A stretch of DNA of 64,000 bases from Amycolatopsis dendrobii. Its GTDB lineage: Bacteria > Actinomycetota > Actinomycetes > Mycobacteriales > Pseudonocardiaceae. The notes under the pieces were generated by a model. That model had not been told where the DNA came from. It saw only the letters and a program-made list of their open reading frames with translations, and did no database searches. The translations under genes and the position numbers were made by a program. Below, piece after piece: positions 9,542 to 17,557 of this stretch (the first letter of the stretch is position 1; each line of letters opens with the position of its first letter). The DNA is taken from positions 372,001-436,000 of the forward strand of contig NZ_JACGZW010000010.1 of assembly GCF_014145675.1 (NCBI RefSeq), read 5' to 3'.

Positions 9542-10144
9542 ATGACCCGTGAGTTCACCTTCACCGTCCCGGACGGTTTCGTCGAACTGCCGGTCGAGGA
9601 CATCGAGGTAGACGGAGTTGAGAAGCGCGAACTCGACGGCCGGGTGGCGGGCGCGTTCGGGCTGGCCGCGGACGACCCCAACGCGGCGATGCTCGCCAAC
9701 ACCTACGCCTTGTACGGCGAAACCATGGGCTCGCAGGGCATCGGCTACGCGGCGATCGCCGTCTACCGTTCGCCCGACGTCCCCGACCGGCCGATCATGC
9801 CGGTCCTGGCCTGCTCGTGCATTCCCTCCGCCCATGACTCGGTCGACGTCGCCGTCGAGGGCCTGCTTGCGGTGCACGCCTCGGTCGAGGGTCGGACGGC
9901 GCGTCTGCTCGACCTTCCCGCCGGGAAAGCGGTCGTCACCGTTCAGGAGGAGAAGACGATCCTGCGCAACGACGCGGACGGCATCGAGATCCCTGTCCTG
10001 CAACGGCAAGTGGCGGCGTGGATACCGGATCCCCGGGGCACGTCGGTCGCGATGGTCGGGGTGTGCTCGAACAACTGGCAGGATTGGGAACACGTCGTCG
10101 TGCTGGCGCTCGACATTTTCGACACCGTCTCCTGGGTGGGCTGA
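9542..10144 (+). CDS. Hypothetical protein of type VII cassette
   Basis: A 200-residue soluble protein of mixed alpha/beta character (MTREFTFTVPDGFVELPVED ...), with no signal peptide and no motif I recognise. It follows the candidate effector by 4 bases and its stop overlaps the next start (TGATG). Small proteins in this position are often immunity or accessory proteins, but that is inference from position only. Confidence 0.7.
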   Translation: MTREFTFTVPDGFVELPVEDIEVDGVEKRELDGRVAGAFGLAADDPNAAMLANTYALYGETMGSQGIGYAAIAVYRSPDVPDRPIMPVLACSCIPSAHDSVDVAVEGLLAVHASVEGRTARLLDLPAGKAVVTVQEEKTILRNDADGIEIPVLQRQVAAWIPDPRGTSVAMVGVCSNNWQDWEHVVVLALDIFDTVSWVG

Positions 10145-10662
10145 TGGACGAACACCTGATCACGCAGGCGCAGCAGTACTTCGAAGCGGCCTGGCGCGAA
10201 CCGGTCCAGGTCACCGGGATGGGCCGGGTCACGGTCGGCTCGCGACGGGACCGCCGCGGGAAACGGGAACGCGGTGCCGCGAGCGAGAACGGTCCGCGCG
10301 GGTGCCTGGTGGAGATCGGTGAGTTCCTGGTGGACGTGGCCTCCACCATCACCTGGCCGTTCGTCACGGTTTGGGCCCTGTTCCGGCTTTTCAAACGCGA
10401 CGGGCCGAAACGTCATGCCGCGATCCCGAGCGGACCCGCAACCGGCGAGGCATACCGCGTCGCCGAAGCCCTCAAGCAGCATCCCGGCGAGATCGCCGTC
10501 GTCCGCGGCAAGACCCAGCTCGCGATCGTCGAACTCACCGGTCTCGGCGCGCAGCCGACCGTCGTCTGGAGCGGCCGTGGAGCCGAGCGACCGCAATGGA
10601 GCCCTGCCCCGGCGAGCTTGTACTGGGAAGACGGTTCGATGCTGATGCTTCCCGCGACATAG
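10144..10662 (+). CDS. Hypothetical protein, last gene of type VII cassette
   Basis: 172 residues. It has a basic patch (SRRDRRGKRERG), then a hydrophobic segment around residues 65-82 (ASTITWPFVTVWALFRLF) that may be a membrane or membrane-associated helix, then a soluble alpha/beta C-terminal part. The start is fixed by the TGATG overlap with the preceding gene. No domain is recognised. The cassette ends here, 63 bases before the right-hand tRNA-like repeat. Confidence 0.7.
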   Translation: MDEHLITQAQQYFEAAWREPVQVTGMGRVTVGSRRDRRGKRERGAASENGPRGCLVEIGEFLVDVASTITWPFVTVWALFRLFKRDGPKRHAAIPSGPATGEAYRVAEALKQHPGEIAVVRGKTQLAIVELTGLGAQPTVVWSGRGAERPQWSPAPASLYWEDGSMLMLPAT

Positions 10663-10725
10663 GGCCGCCGCGTCGGCATCGACTGCTTGCCAGCGGTCAT
10701 GACGATCTCAGCGCGCATGGAACTC

Positions 10726-10763
10726 AACCGGAGGGTTCTTGGTTCGAGTCCAAGCGGGGGAGC
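10726..10763 (+). repeat. tRNA 3'-end-like direct repeat, right copy (candidate attachment site)
   Basis: Identical over 38 bp to 1528-1565, again a T-arm plus acceptor-like end, here followed by CA so that the tRNA-like CCA is complete. No upstream half of a tRNA is present. With the left copy it brackets 9.2 kb containing the recombinase relic and the type VII cassette. Confidence 0.65.
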
Positions 10764-10764
10764 C

Positions 10765-10794
10765 AAAGCCCAGGTCTGAGACCTGGGCTTTTTT
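10765..10794 (+). terminator. Rho-independent terminator after the right tRNA-like repeat
   Basis: A perfect 12-bp hairpin (AAAGCCCAGGTC pairing with GACCTGGGCTTT, loop TGA) runs into a T-run. It would also end transcription of the type VII cassette. Confidence 0.85.
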
Positions 10795-11173
10795 ACTGCC
10801 CGGAAACAGGGCCGGCCGAGTGCGGATCGCGACGACTCCCGGTGCTCCGACTGCGCGATCCGTTGCGGTCGAGCCGCTCAGTGCGCACGGCAGGCGAACG
10901 GTCTCTGCGGCCGGCCTGGGCGGGAGTCCTGCTGTGCCGCTCTAGCGAACCGCGCGCCGTCATCTGCGGGACATGCCCGAGCGGGCTCATCGGCGCTGGA
11001 TCGGCACTGATGTGATCAGTCCAGATAGGACACACCGCCTGGCTTTCTTCGGCTGTGCGAACGAAGATCAGCAGCACACGAGCCGCTGCCCTTTGCCGCG
11101 GCGACCGGTGCCTCGTCCGCTATTGCCCGGCGCGATCGAGAGAAGCCCGTCGCGGCTTGGCGGGACAACGCGC
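10795..11173. other. Gene-poor stretch
   Basis: No gene supportable on either strand between the right tRNA-like repeat and the 3' end of the peptidase gene. Confidence 0.5.
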
Positions 11174-11204
11174 CGGCCGGGCAGCGGGTCCCGCTGCCCG
11201 GCCG
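11174..11204. terminator. Hairpin downstream of the secreted peptidase gene
   Basis: Perfect 15-bp inverted repeat (CGGCCGGGCAGCGGG, one-base loop) 40 bases beyond the stop of the minus-strand peptidase. There is no clear T-run, as is common for actinobacterial terminators. Confidence 0.6.
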
Positions 11205-11244
11205 ACAATGCCGATTTCTCAAGGCCGGAGAGGCCCTTGTGGTG

Positions 11245-12864
11245 TCAGGCTCCCGGGGGAACCGGCAATGGCATGCCGGGGAGGTTCTGGTCGTTCGGCA
11301 CGACACCGTCGACCAGGTAGGCCTCCACGACGTTGTCTACGCCCGCGTTGCCGCCGGCGTAGATGCCGTGGTCGCCTTCTCCGGTGATCGTCAGCATCCG
11401 CGAGTTGTCGAATGCCTTGTGCGCGCGGCGCGCGCCCTCGATCGGGGTCGCCGGGTCGTGTTCCGACTCGACGATCAGCACTGGCGGAACGCCCTTGCCG
11501 TTGAGCACCGGCAGCGGGGCCGGGGGGTTCGTCCAGAACAGGCACGGCTGGATGAACCAGCCGGCGCCGAGCAGCGGCAGTTGCCGGTCGATGAGTTTCT
11601 GCGACTGCTTGACGGCGCTCTGGGGCGAGCCGGTCCAGGGGCCCTCGTTGCACGGGATCGTCCAGAACGAGGCGTCGTAGGAGTCGCCGTCGGCCGGCAC
11701 CATCAGCGGCTGCGGGCCGGATGTCGCGGTGCTCTTGTCGGCGGCCTTGACCCGCTGCGCGGCCGCCGCTTTGGCTGGGGCGGAAGTCGTGCTCTGGGTC
11801 AGCGCGCGGACGTTGACCAGGTAGTCGGCCAGTCCGGGAAAGGCGCGCTTCGAGTAGATCTGCGCCGCGATGAACGAGTCGAGGCCGTTGGCCGATACGT
11901 GCGAGCCGTCCGGCAGGGTGACCGCGTTCTGGGTGAGGGCGTACCGGACCTGCTCGTAGGTCTGGCGGGCCGCCTCGCCGGTGGTGCCGAAGTGGTAGAG
12001 CTTGTCGTAGTTCGCCATCCACGGCAGGAAGTCCTGCCGCCAGCGGCGCTCGAAGCCGAGCGGCTGCGCGTCGAACGACTTCTGCCAGGTCGTGGTGAAC
12101 TCCGTCGCGGAGTCGAGGACGAACCGGCCGGTGTGCGCGGGGAAGGCCTGGGCGTAGTGCGCGCCCATCCAGGTGCCCGCCGAGTAGCCGACCCAGTTGA
12201 TCTTGTCGCGGCCGAGGAGCACGCGCAGCAGGTCGATGTCCTTGACCGTCTGGTCGGTGTTGATCAGCGGGCCCAGTTCGCCGGACTTCTGCTGGCAGGA
12301 CAGCGCCGCGTATTTCGTCGCCTGGAGGATCAGGTTCAGGTTCTGCTTGCTGCGGTCGCGCGGGTCGAGGTCCGAGCCGGTGCCGATGGCGCCGCCGCAG
12401 GTGATGTTGGTGCTCTTGCCGGTGCCGCGCGGGTCGAATCCGACGATCTCCTGATGCTCTCGCAGCTTGGCCTGGTTGCGCAGCCGCGCCGGGAAGTTGC
12501 GCCCGGGAGCGCCCGGCCCGCCCGGGTTGGTGACGACGCTGGCTGTCGCGTTCTTGGTCGCCTTCAGCCGGCTGACCGCGATGGTCAGGTCGATCTGGGC
12601 GTTCGGCTGGTACCAGTTGCGCGGCGTCCGGTAGGTCGCGCACTCCATGTCTTTGGCGCCCTCGGGCGGGGGAGTCGGCAGCTCGGAGGGGACCGCGCAC
12701 GGGTGCCAGTCCAGCTTTTGGCTCGCGTACCGCGCGGGGACGGCGGCCGGGTTCGGCGGCTGCTTGCCGGCGGCAGCCTCCTGGCCCGCGATGGCGGGCG
12801 TGAACCCGGCCAGCAAAGTCCCGGCGATCGCCGGGATCACCACCGCGTAGCGGAGTCGTCTCAT
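11245..12864 (-). CDS. Secreted alpha/beta hydrolase, tripeptidyl-aminopeptidase (TAP/Slp) family
   Basis: 539 residues. It has an N-terminal signal peptide (RRLRYAVVIPAIAGTLLAGF ... AIAG) and then an S33-type hydrolase core. The oxyanion region TNPGGPGAPG, the GFDPRGTGKS strand-loop, the nucleophile GYSAG (Ser228), the acid ESEHDPATP and the histidine GDHGIYAG are all visible, followed by the TAP-like C-terminal region. It is likely an extracellular aminopeptidase or related hydrolase that releases short peptides. The ATG at 12864 has AAGGGG upstream and places the signal peptide at the N-terminus; longer in-frame starts do not. It is monocistronic. Confidence 0.92.
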   Translation of the reverse strand: MRRLRYAVVIPAIAGTLLAGFTPAIAGQEAAAGKQPPNPAAVPARYASQKLDWHPCAVPSELPTPPPEGAKDMECATYRTPRNWYQPNAQIDLTIAVSRLKATKNATASVVTNPGGPGAPGRNFPARLRNQAKLREHQEIVGFDPRGTGKSTNITCGGAIGTGSDLDPRDRSKQNLNLILQATKYAALSCQQKSGELGPLINTDQTVKDIDLLRVLLGRDKINWVGYSAGTWMGAHYAQAFPAHTGRFVLDSATEFTTTWQKSFDAQPLGFERRWRQDFLPWMANYDKLYHFGTTGEAARQTYEQVRYALTQNAVTLPDGSHVSANGLDSFIAAQIYSKRAFPGLADYLVNVRALTQSTTSAPAKAAAAQRVKAADKSTATSGPQPLMVPADGDSYDASFWTIPCNEGPWTGSPQSAVKQSQKLIDRQLPLLGAGWFIQPCLFWTNPPAPLPVLNGKGVPPVLIVESEHDPATPIEGARRAHKAFDNSRMLTITGEGDHGIYAGGNAGVDNVVEAYLVDGVVPNDQNLPGMPLPVPPGA

Positions 12865-13355
12865 ACGGTTGCCCCTTTTGGGTATTTCGCCAGTGAACGG
12901 GCTATTCCTATAGCGCGGGTCAGGACTGGACAACCGCCGTTGGTCGGTGGCGCGGAGCGCCGCGATCGAATTGGTACCGGACAGTCCCGGCGATGCTGCC
13001 GCGGTCCGGAGAACAGCGGAACCGCGGTTTCTCCGTCTTGGCGTGCGGCATCCGTGGTCGTGCGGCATGCCAAGACGGGCAGGCATTGACCGACCGCGGC
13101 GAACCGGCTGCAGTCCGCGGAGGCGGCCGGTCGCGCTGTTTCCGCCGGGTCAGTCCGCGGTCCAGCTGTCGGGGACCGGTGTGCGGCGAAGTTCCCCCGA
13201 CGCCGCCGATTCAGGTCGCCGGTTCCGCTTCGCCGCGGGCAGTGCGAAGCCGGCTAGCGGCATGCACTCGGCTCGCCGCTAGCCTGTTTGGTCCGCGACG
13301 ACCACGGTCGCTGACGCTGCTCTCAGTTCCGGTTGCTCGCGGAATGCCGAAGAAG
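12865..13355. other. Gene-poor stretch upstream of the secreted peptidase
   Basis: About 490 bases with no supportable gene. It probably holds the promoter of the minus-strand peptidase, but I cannot assign it. Confidence 0.45.
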
Positions 13356-13537
13356 TTACGGGCTGGCACAGCGACAGCCGGAAGCCGCGGCCTGGTGCAC
13401 ATACAGGTTCTCCGACCTCGGCCCAGGAGCGGTCACCGTGGTGCGGACTTCGCTGGAGGTGTTGTTGACCCGCTGAACTGCGCGCGGGCGTGCAGCGAGC
13501 CGCCCTCGCGCACGGGGGCGGACGAACTGGTGCTCAT
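13356..13537 (-). pseudogene. Small frameshifted gene, possible precursor peptide
   Basis: A ribosome site (AAAGGA) precedes an ATG at 13537 and a reading of MSTSSSAPVREGGSLHARAQ with nearly every codon ending in G or C. That frame then stops early. A second frame takes over with equally strong third-position GC (VNNTSSEVRTTVTAPG ... LYVHQAAASGCRCASP, stop at 13356). One indel near 13470 would join them into a protein of about 60 residues with two Cys in an SGCRC end. I do not recognise the family; the size and Cys-bearing tail are reminiscent of a modified-peptide precursor. The break may be a real mutation or a sequence error. Confidence 0.4.
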
Positions 13538-14070
13538 CTCGGTGTTCCTTTCGGTGGTCAGCTGGTTCGCGCGGAAAAATTCTGTGCGCCAGTGCGGTGG
13601 GAAATGAGGATTCCGGCGGAACCTGGTACGGGAAGTAGGTCGCTCCGCGCGATTGCACCCGTTTCACGCGAACGATGACCGAAACGTGAAAACCAGCCGA
13701 ATTATGCGATTTGTGGTGACGTGCGACCGTGATTCCGGAATCGCTCCGAGCGAGGGTCAGGCGTCGGCAGGCCATTTCGGAGTGCGTCGTCGAGCGGATT
13801 GAGGACAGTCTGTCTCGCTGCGGGAAGTACGGCCCCGGTCAGGGGGAGCGTGGCCCTGCGGCGTGGTCTGCTGGGGCAGAAAAGATCAGCTGTGGAATAA
13901 GGCTGGCAAGACTCAGGGGGGGCGGCGTGGAGATTTCCGGCGGTCTGTCGGTTGCCGGCTACGTTCCTCGTGTCTGGTTTTCTCGAGGTGGCACCCGTGC
14001 CATTTCCGGTCGCCTCTTCGGCTCCGCTGCCATCGCGCCCCGGCATCGGCGGATAAATTGACGGCTGCGT
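13538..14070. other. Gene-poor stretch
   Basis: No supportable gene between the small peptide gene and the 3' end of the MFS gene. Confidence 0.45.
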
Positions 14071-15291
14071 TCACGCGGTGTCCGCCGCCCGGCGTTTCCT
14101 GCCGGTGTGGGTGCGGTCGGTGGTCCAGGCGAGCGCGGCGAAGGCGGGGAAGGCCGCCGCGGTGAGGGTGACCGCATGCCAGTCGCCCCAGTGGTAGGCG
14201 AGGGTGCCGAGTTGGGAGCCGATGGCGCCGCCGATGAAGAAAGTGGCGAGGTAGACGCTGGTGATTCGAGCGCGGGCGGCTGCGTCGAGTTGGTAGATGA
14301 TGTGCTGTCCGAAGATCAGGGAGCACTGCACGGCGCAGTCCAGGAGGACTGCGGCGGCGGCGAGAGCGACGATCTGGTGAGCAGTCAGGCCGGCCCAGGC
14401 GAGAGCGGCTGAGGCGAGCAGGCAGGCCACGGGAGTGAGCCCGTGGGCGAGCCCTCGGTCGGCGAGGCGGCCCGCGAGAGGTGCGACGAGCGCGCCGGCG
14501 GCGCCGACGAAAGCGAACAGGCCGATCTGGAGTTGGGAGTAGTTGTACGGTGCCGCGGCCAGGACATAAGAGATGGTCGTCCAGAACGCGCTGAAGGCGG
14601 CGAACATGCAGGCGTGGTAGAAGGACCGGCGACGCAGCCGAGGATGCACGGCAACCAGGCTGGTGGTGGAACGCAGCAGCGCGCCGTACGAATGGGTGCT
14701 GGTGGGCGCCCGGCGGGGCAGCGCACGGCGCAGGATCAGGGACAGGACCGCCATCAGCGCGGCGGAGACCAGGTACACGGCGCGCCAGCCAGCGACATCC
14801 GCGAGCAGGCTGCCGACGGTGCGGGAGAGCAGGATCCCCGCGAGCAGTCCGCTCATGACCTTGCCCACCACGGCACCGCGCAGGTGATCGGGGGCGAGGT
14901 CGGCGGCGTAGGGGACCAGGATCTGTGCGACGACGGAGGCGGCGCCCGCGACGAGCGCGGCGGCGAGCAGGACGGTGAATGCGGGGGCGAGTCCGCCGGC
15001 GGCCATGGCCAGGGCCGTGACAGCGAGCAGGACGGAGACCAGTCGGGAGTTCTCGATGCGGTCGCCGAGGGGGACCAGGAACACCATGCCGGCGGCGTAG
15101 CCGAGCTGGGTCAAGGTGATCAGCAGGCCGGCGGTCGAGTCCTGCAGTTGGAAGGTCCGGCGCAGCGTCTCCAGGAGCGGCTGGGCGTAATAGAGGTTGG
15201 CCACGGTCAGCCCGCAGGAAACGGCCAGCAGGACGACCAGCCGGCCGGGCAGTGCTCGCTGTTGCGTATTCGGCTGGGCGGTTGCGGACAT
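14071..15291 (-). CDS. MFS transporter (multidrug efflux-like)
   Basis: 406 residues with about 12 hydrophobic helices. The loop 2-3 motif appears as GYAAGMVFLVPLGDRIENSR, and the protein starts with LTVANLYYAQPLLETL, typical of the YybF/YnfM-like drug-efflux branch of the major facilitator superfamily. The substrate is not readable. The ATG at 15291 has GGAG upstream. It is divergent from a MarR regulator, and an inverted repeat lies between them, so the transporter is probably de-repressed by the MarR ligand, which may also be its substrate. Confidence 0.9.
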   Translation of the reverse strand: MSATAQPNTQQRALPGRLVVLLAVSCGLTVANLYYAQPLLETLRRTFQLQDSTAGLLITLTQLGYAAGMVFLVPLGDRIENSRLVSVLLAVTALAMAAGGLAPAFTVLLAAALVAGAASVVAQILVPYAADLAPDHLRGAVVGKVMSGLLAGILLSRTVGSLLADVAGWRAVYLVSAALMAVLSLILRRALPRRAPTSTHSYGALLRSTTSLVAVHPRLRRRSFYHACMFAAFSAFWTTISYVLAAAPYNYSQLQIGLFAFVGAAGALVAPLAGRLADRGLAHGLTPVACLLASAALAWAGLTAHQIVALAAAAVLLDCAVQCSLIFGQHIIYQLDAAARARITSVYLATFFIGGAIGSQLGTLAYHWGDWHAVTLTAAAFPAFAALAWTTDRTHTGRKRRAADTA

Positions 15292-15403
15292 GGTCTGTCT
15301 CCGGACGAGGACGCGGGCAGGGTCGGAAGCCGAGTCGGCTCCCCGGGCCGGCCGGTGCAGGGCGTGACCGCCCGGTCGAGTGGCCGACTTGGATGGAATC
15401 AAA

Positions 15404-15435
15404 GTTCTATATTGAATCTGAGTTCAATGTAGAAC
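15404..15435. promoter_or_regulatory. Inverted-repeat operator for the MarR regulator
   Basis: GTTCTATATTGAA, 6-base spacer, TTCAATGTAGAAC: arms of 13 bp with a single mismatch, in an AT-rich island between divergent MFS and marR genes. It ends 21 bases before the marR start. Size and position fit a MarR dimer site controlling both genes. Confidence 0.75.
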
Positions 15436-15456
15436 GCGGCGGGTACGCTGTCAACC

Positions 15457-15900
15457 ATGAAGAACCCGGGCGACCCGCTGCCGCAGGGGATCGAGATCGG
15501 TGCGCTGTCCAGGATCGTCCGGCACCATTTCGCCGACCGGATCGAGCAGGTCATCCACCCTCTGGGGCTCACCCTCGGGCAGTGGACGGTGCTGCGGGAG
15601 CTGAAGCGGGCACCCGGTGCCTCCGCTTCGGAACTCGCGCGCGCCGCGGTCCACACGCCGCAGGCGGTCAGCCGCCTCGTCCGGACCCTGCAAGAGGAGG
15701 GATTGGTGGAGCGCTCCCCGGCCCGGGGCCGGGTGGTGGACAACCATCTCACGGCCAAGGGGCACCAGCTGGTGGACGAGACCTTCGTCCGGATCGAGGC
15801 CCGGCTGGCTCCGGCGCTGGAGAAGTTCGGCCGGGCCGACGCCGAGGAGTTCCGCCGGCTGTCTCGTCTTCTCGTCAAAGCCCTGGAAGACTCGGCCTGA
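15457..15900 (+). CDS. MarR-family transcriptional regulator
   Basis: 147 residues with the MarR winged-helix fold: LGLTLGQWTVLRELKRAPGA leads into the recognition region ASELARAAVHTPQAVSRLVR and the wing EGLVERSPARGRVVDNHLT. The N- and C-terminal helices form the dimer interface. It is divergently placed from the MFS exporter with a 13-bp inverted repeat between them, so it most likely represses the exporter and itself. No effector can be inferred. Confidence 0.9.
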   Translation: MKNPGDPLPQGIEIGALSRIVRHHFADRIEQVIHPLGLTLGQWTVLRELKRAPGASASELARAAVHTPQAVSRLVRTLQEEGLVERSPARGRVVDNHLTAKGHQLVDETFVRIEARLAPALEKFGRADAEEFRRLSRLLVKALEDSA

Positions 15901-16078
15901 ACCAGAGGCGCCAGGAGCAGGCGGGGACCGACGGCGGAGCAGCGTCGCAGTCCTGATCTTGCCCTTGGGGCCAGCGAAGACGGCGACGTTTTCCCGCGGC
16001 GGGCTGGCTTTGGCCGCTGGATCCGCGGTCGCGAGACCAAGCTGTCAGCAGAATGTGCGGAGAGCTGCGGTGGTCGCG

Positions 16079-16714
16079 CTACCGCACTTTCCTGGTTGTT
16101 CTGCGGAGTTTGCCGCGGAGCGCGCGGAGTGCGATCGGTCCGAGGTCGTCGACCACCTCGATGAGCACGGCCAGCCGCTCGAGCGCGTCCAATGCTGCTT
16201 GGCTGCCTCCTGGATCGACGCCTTCGTACAGTTCCAGTCCGATGAACCCGGCGCTTACCGCCCGTGCGAGGCCCGCGGTGTCGATCGCCTCGGACACCGG
16301 CGAGCTGGCCAGCAGCCTGGTCAGGGCGTGCTCGATCGGGGTGATCCACAGTTGCAGGGCCGTCGCGGTGGTTTCGGCGAGTTCGGGGTCGGCTTGGGCG
16401 CCGGCGAGCATCTGGGCGAGCACCGTGACGTTGCCCTGGGCACGTTCGTCGGCATGCAGGGCGCGGCCGAGCGCGAGAAGCTGCCGCAGGTCGGCGACCT
16501 GGTCGAGGCGTTCGGCGAACGGTGCGACCCGGGCCTGGGTCGCGGTGAGGCACGCGGCCTGCAGCAGGTCGTGGACGGTGCCGAAGTGGTAGAAGACCAG
16601 CGCCTGGTTGACCCCGGCGGTGGCGGCGATGCTCCGTGCCGTGGTGCCGCCCAGGCCGTGGGTGCGGATCGTCTCGATCGCGCCGTCGATCAGGCGTTGT
16701 CGCGTGTCGGCCAC
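16079..16714 (-). CDS. TetR-family transcriptional regulator
   Basis: 211 residues. The N-terminal helix-turn-helix reads TRQRLIDGAIETIRTHGLGG ... ARSIAATAGVNQALVFYHFG, a canonical TetR DNA-binding domain, and the remainder is a helical ligand-binding domain. GTG at 16714 is the start that places the HTH at the N-terminus; a longer in-frame reading would run antisense-like through the neighbouring peptidase. It lies 4 bases after the VanY-like peptidase gene on the same strand and is probably co-transcribed. Two copies of a 16-bp palindrome upstream of that operon are its likely autoregulatory sites. Confidence 0.88.
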   Translation of the reverse strand: MADTRQRLIDGAIETIRTHGLGGTTARSIAATAGVNQALVFYHFGTVHDLLQAACLTATQARVAPFAERLDQVADLRQLLALGRALHADERAQGNVTVLAQMLAGAQADPELAETTATALQLWITPIEHALTRLLASSPVSEAIDTAGLARAVSAGFIGLELYEGVDPGGSQAALDALERLAVLIEVVDDLGPIALRALRGKLRRTTRKVR

Positions 16715-16718
16715 AGCA

Positions 16719-17288
16719 TCACCGTAGAGGCCGCGGCAGCCTGTGGTTGAGAGCACCCGGATGAGGAAGCCGTTCCGGCCGGCCGTCGGGCCAGTGCTCG
16801 AAATGCCACCACTCGTTGTCGTACACCCGATACAGGTGATAGCGCGCGCCGTGCCGCTCCAGCCAGCGCGCGCCTTCGAAAGGTCGTACGTCCAGGGCGG
16901 TCCCCGCGACGTGCCGGGACTCGTGCGGCGGCAGCGCCCGCCGCCGGGCCGCCGCCGTCGACCCGCTCCGGCGGACTTCCGCGGCGAACAAGCGTTCCTG
17001 CTCCCCGGCATCCCGGTGTCCCGAGGTGAGCCCGATGAGTTCGCCGTCTCGCCATAACGCCTGCGTGCGCGCTGCGATGAACGCGGCACGGGTCGCCGGT
17101 GTCAGGCCGGCGAGGTCCTCGGCGGGAAAACGCACCGCCAGGGCCCATTGGCAGGCCGTGCGCCGAGCCCGGCGCGGCGTGAGCACGAACGCCACCGGCA
17201 GCAGCGCTGCCGCCAGCACCCGGGTAATCGCCGCGTACCAACGATCACGGCGGTGTGCCCAACCGGGATCGGGACGGACGCTGGTCAT
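16719..17288 (-). CDS. M15/VanY-like D-Ala-D-Ala carboxypeptidase-like protein
   Basis: 189 residues with an N-terminal hydrophobic anchor (residues about 20-38). The catalytic part shows the M15 signature: GLTSGHRDAGEQERLF, SRHVAGTALDV (His and Asp of the zinc site) and NEWWHFEHW (third ligand and catalytic Glu). It would act on peptidoglycan stem peptides outside the membrane. The ATG at 17288 has a GGGGG-rich ribosome site. It is the first gene of an operon with a TetR repressor. Cell-wall activity is inferred from the motifs; the precise bond cut is unknown. Confidence 0.8.
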   Translation of the reverse strand: MTSVRPDPGWAHRRDRWYAAITRVLAAALLPVAFVLTPRRARRTACQWALAVRFPAEDLAGLTPATRAAFIAARTQALWRDGELIGLTSGHRDAGEQERLFAAEVRRSGSTAAARRRALPPHESRHVAGTALDVRPFEGARWLERHGARYHLYRVYDNEWWHFEHWPDGRPERLPHPGALNHRLPRPLR

Positions 17289-17330
17289 TGCTACCCCCGC
17301 TCCGGTCGTGCACACGACCGCCAGCCCGCT

Positions 17331-17381
17331 TTGAGCAGTTGCTCAAATCAGAGCATAGACAAGATTTGAGCAACTGCTCAA
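17331..17381. promoter_or_regulatory. Pair of TetR-type operators
   Basis: TTGAGCAGTTGCTCAA at 17331-17346 and its exact reverse complement TTGAGCAACTGCTCAA at 17366-17381. Each is itself a near-perfect palindrome. The starts are 35 bp apart and lie 43 bases upstream of the VanY-like/TetR operon. They are probably bound by the TetR protein encoded second in that operon, and could also affect the divergent gene at 17558. Confidence 0.8.
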
Positions 17382-17557
17382 GAGGCCAGGTTGTCGGCTT
17401 GAACGCTCGACGGCCGAAGCCGAGGTGTAACAGGGCGCCGGCGGCAAGCGGTGCAGACCTCGACGAGCCGCGTGCACAGCTCGGGTTGTGGCGCGCGCGG
17501 GTTAACGATTGGGTCACTGGCCGGGGGCGGGGTCGGCGCGGCGGTGATGCTGTTCGG

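Noticed and set aside
11239..13089. 616-codon plus-strand frame over the secreted peptidase gene
   Set aside because: Mirror frame of a gene with signal peptide and complete catalytic triad on the other strand.
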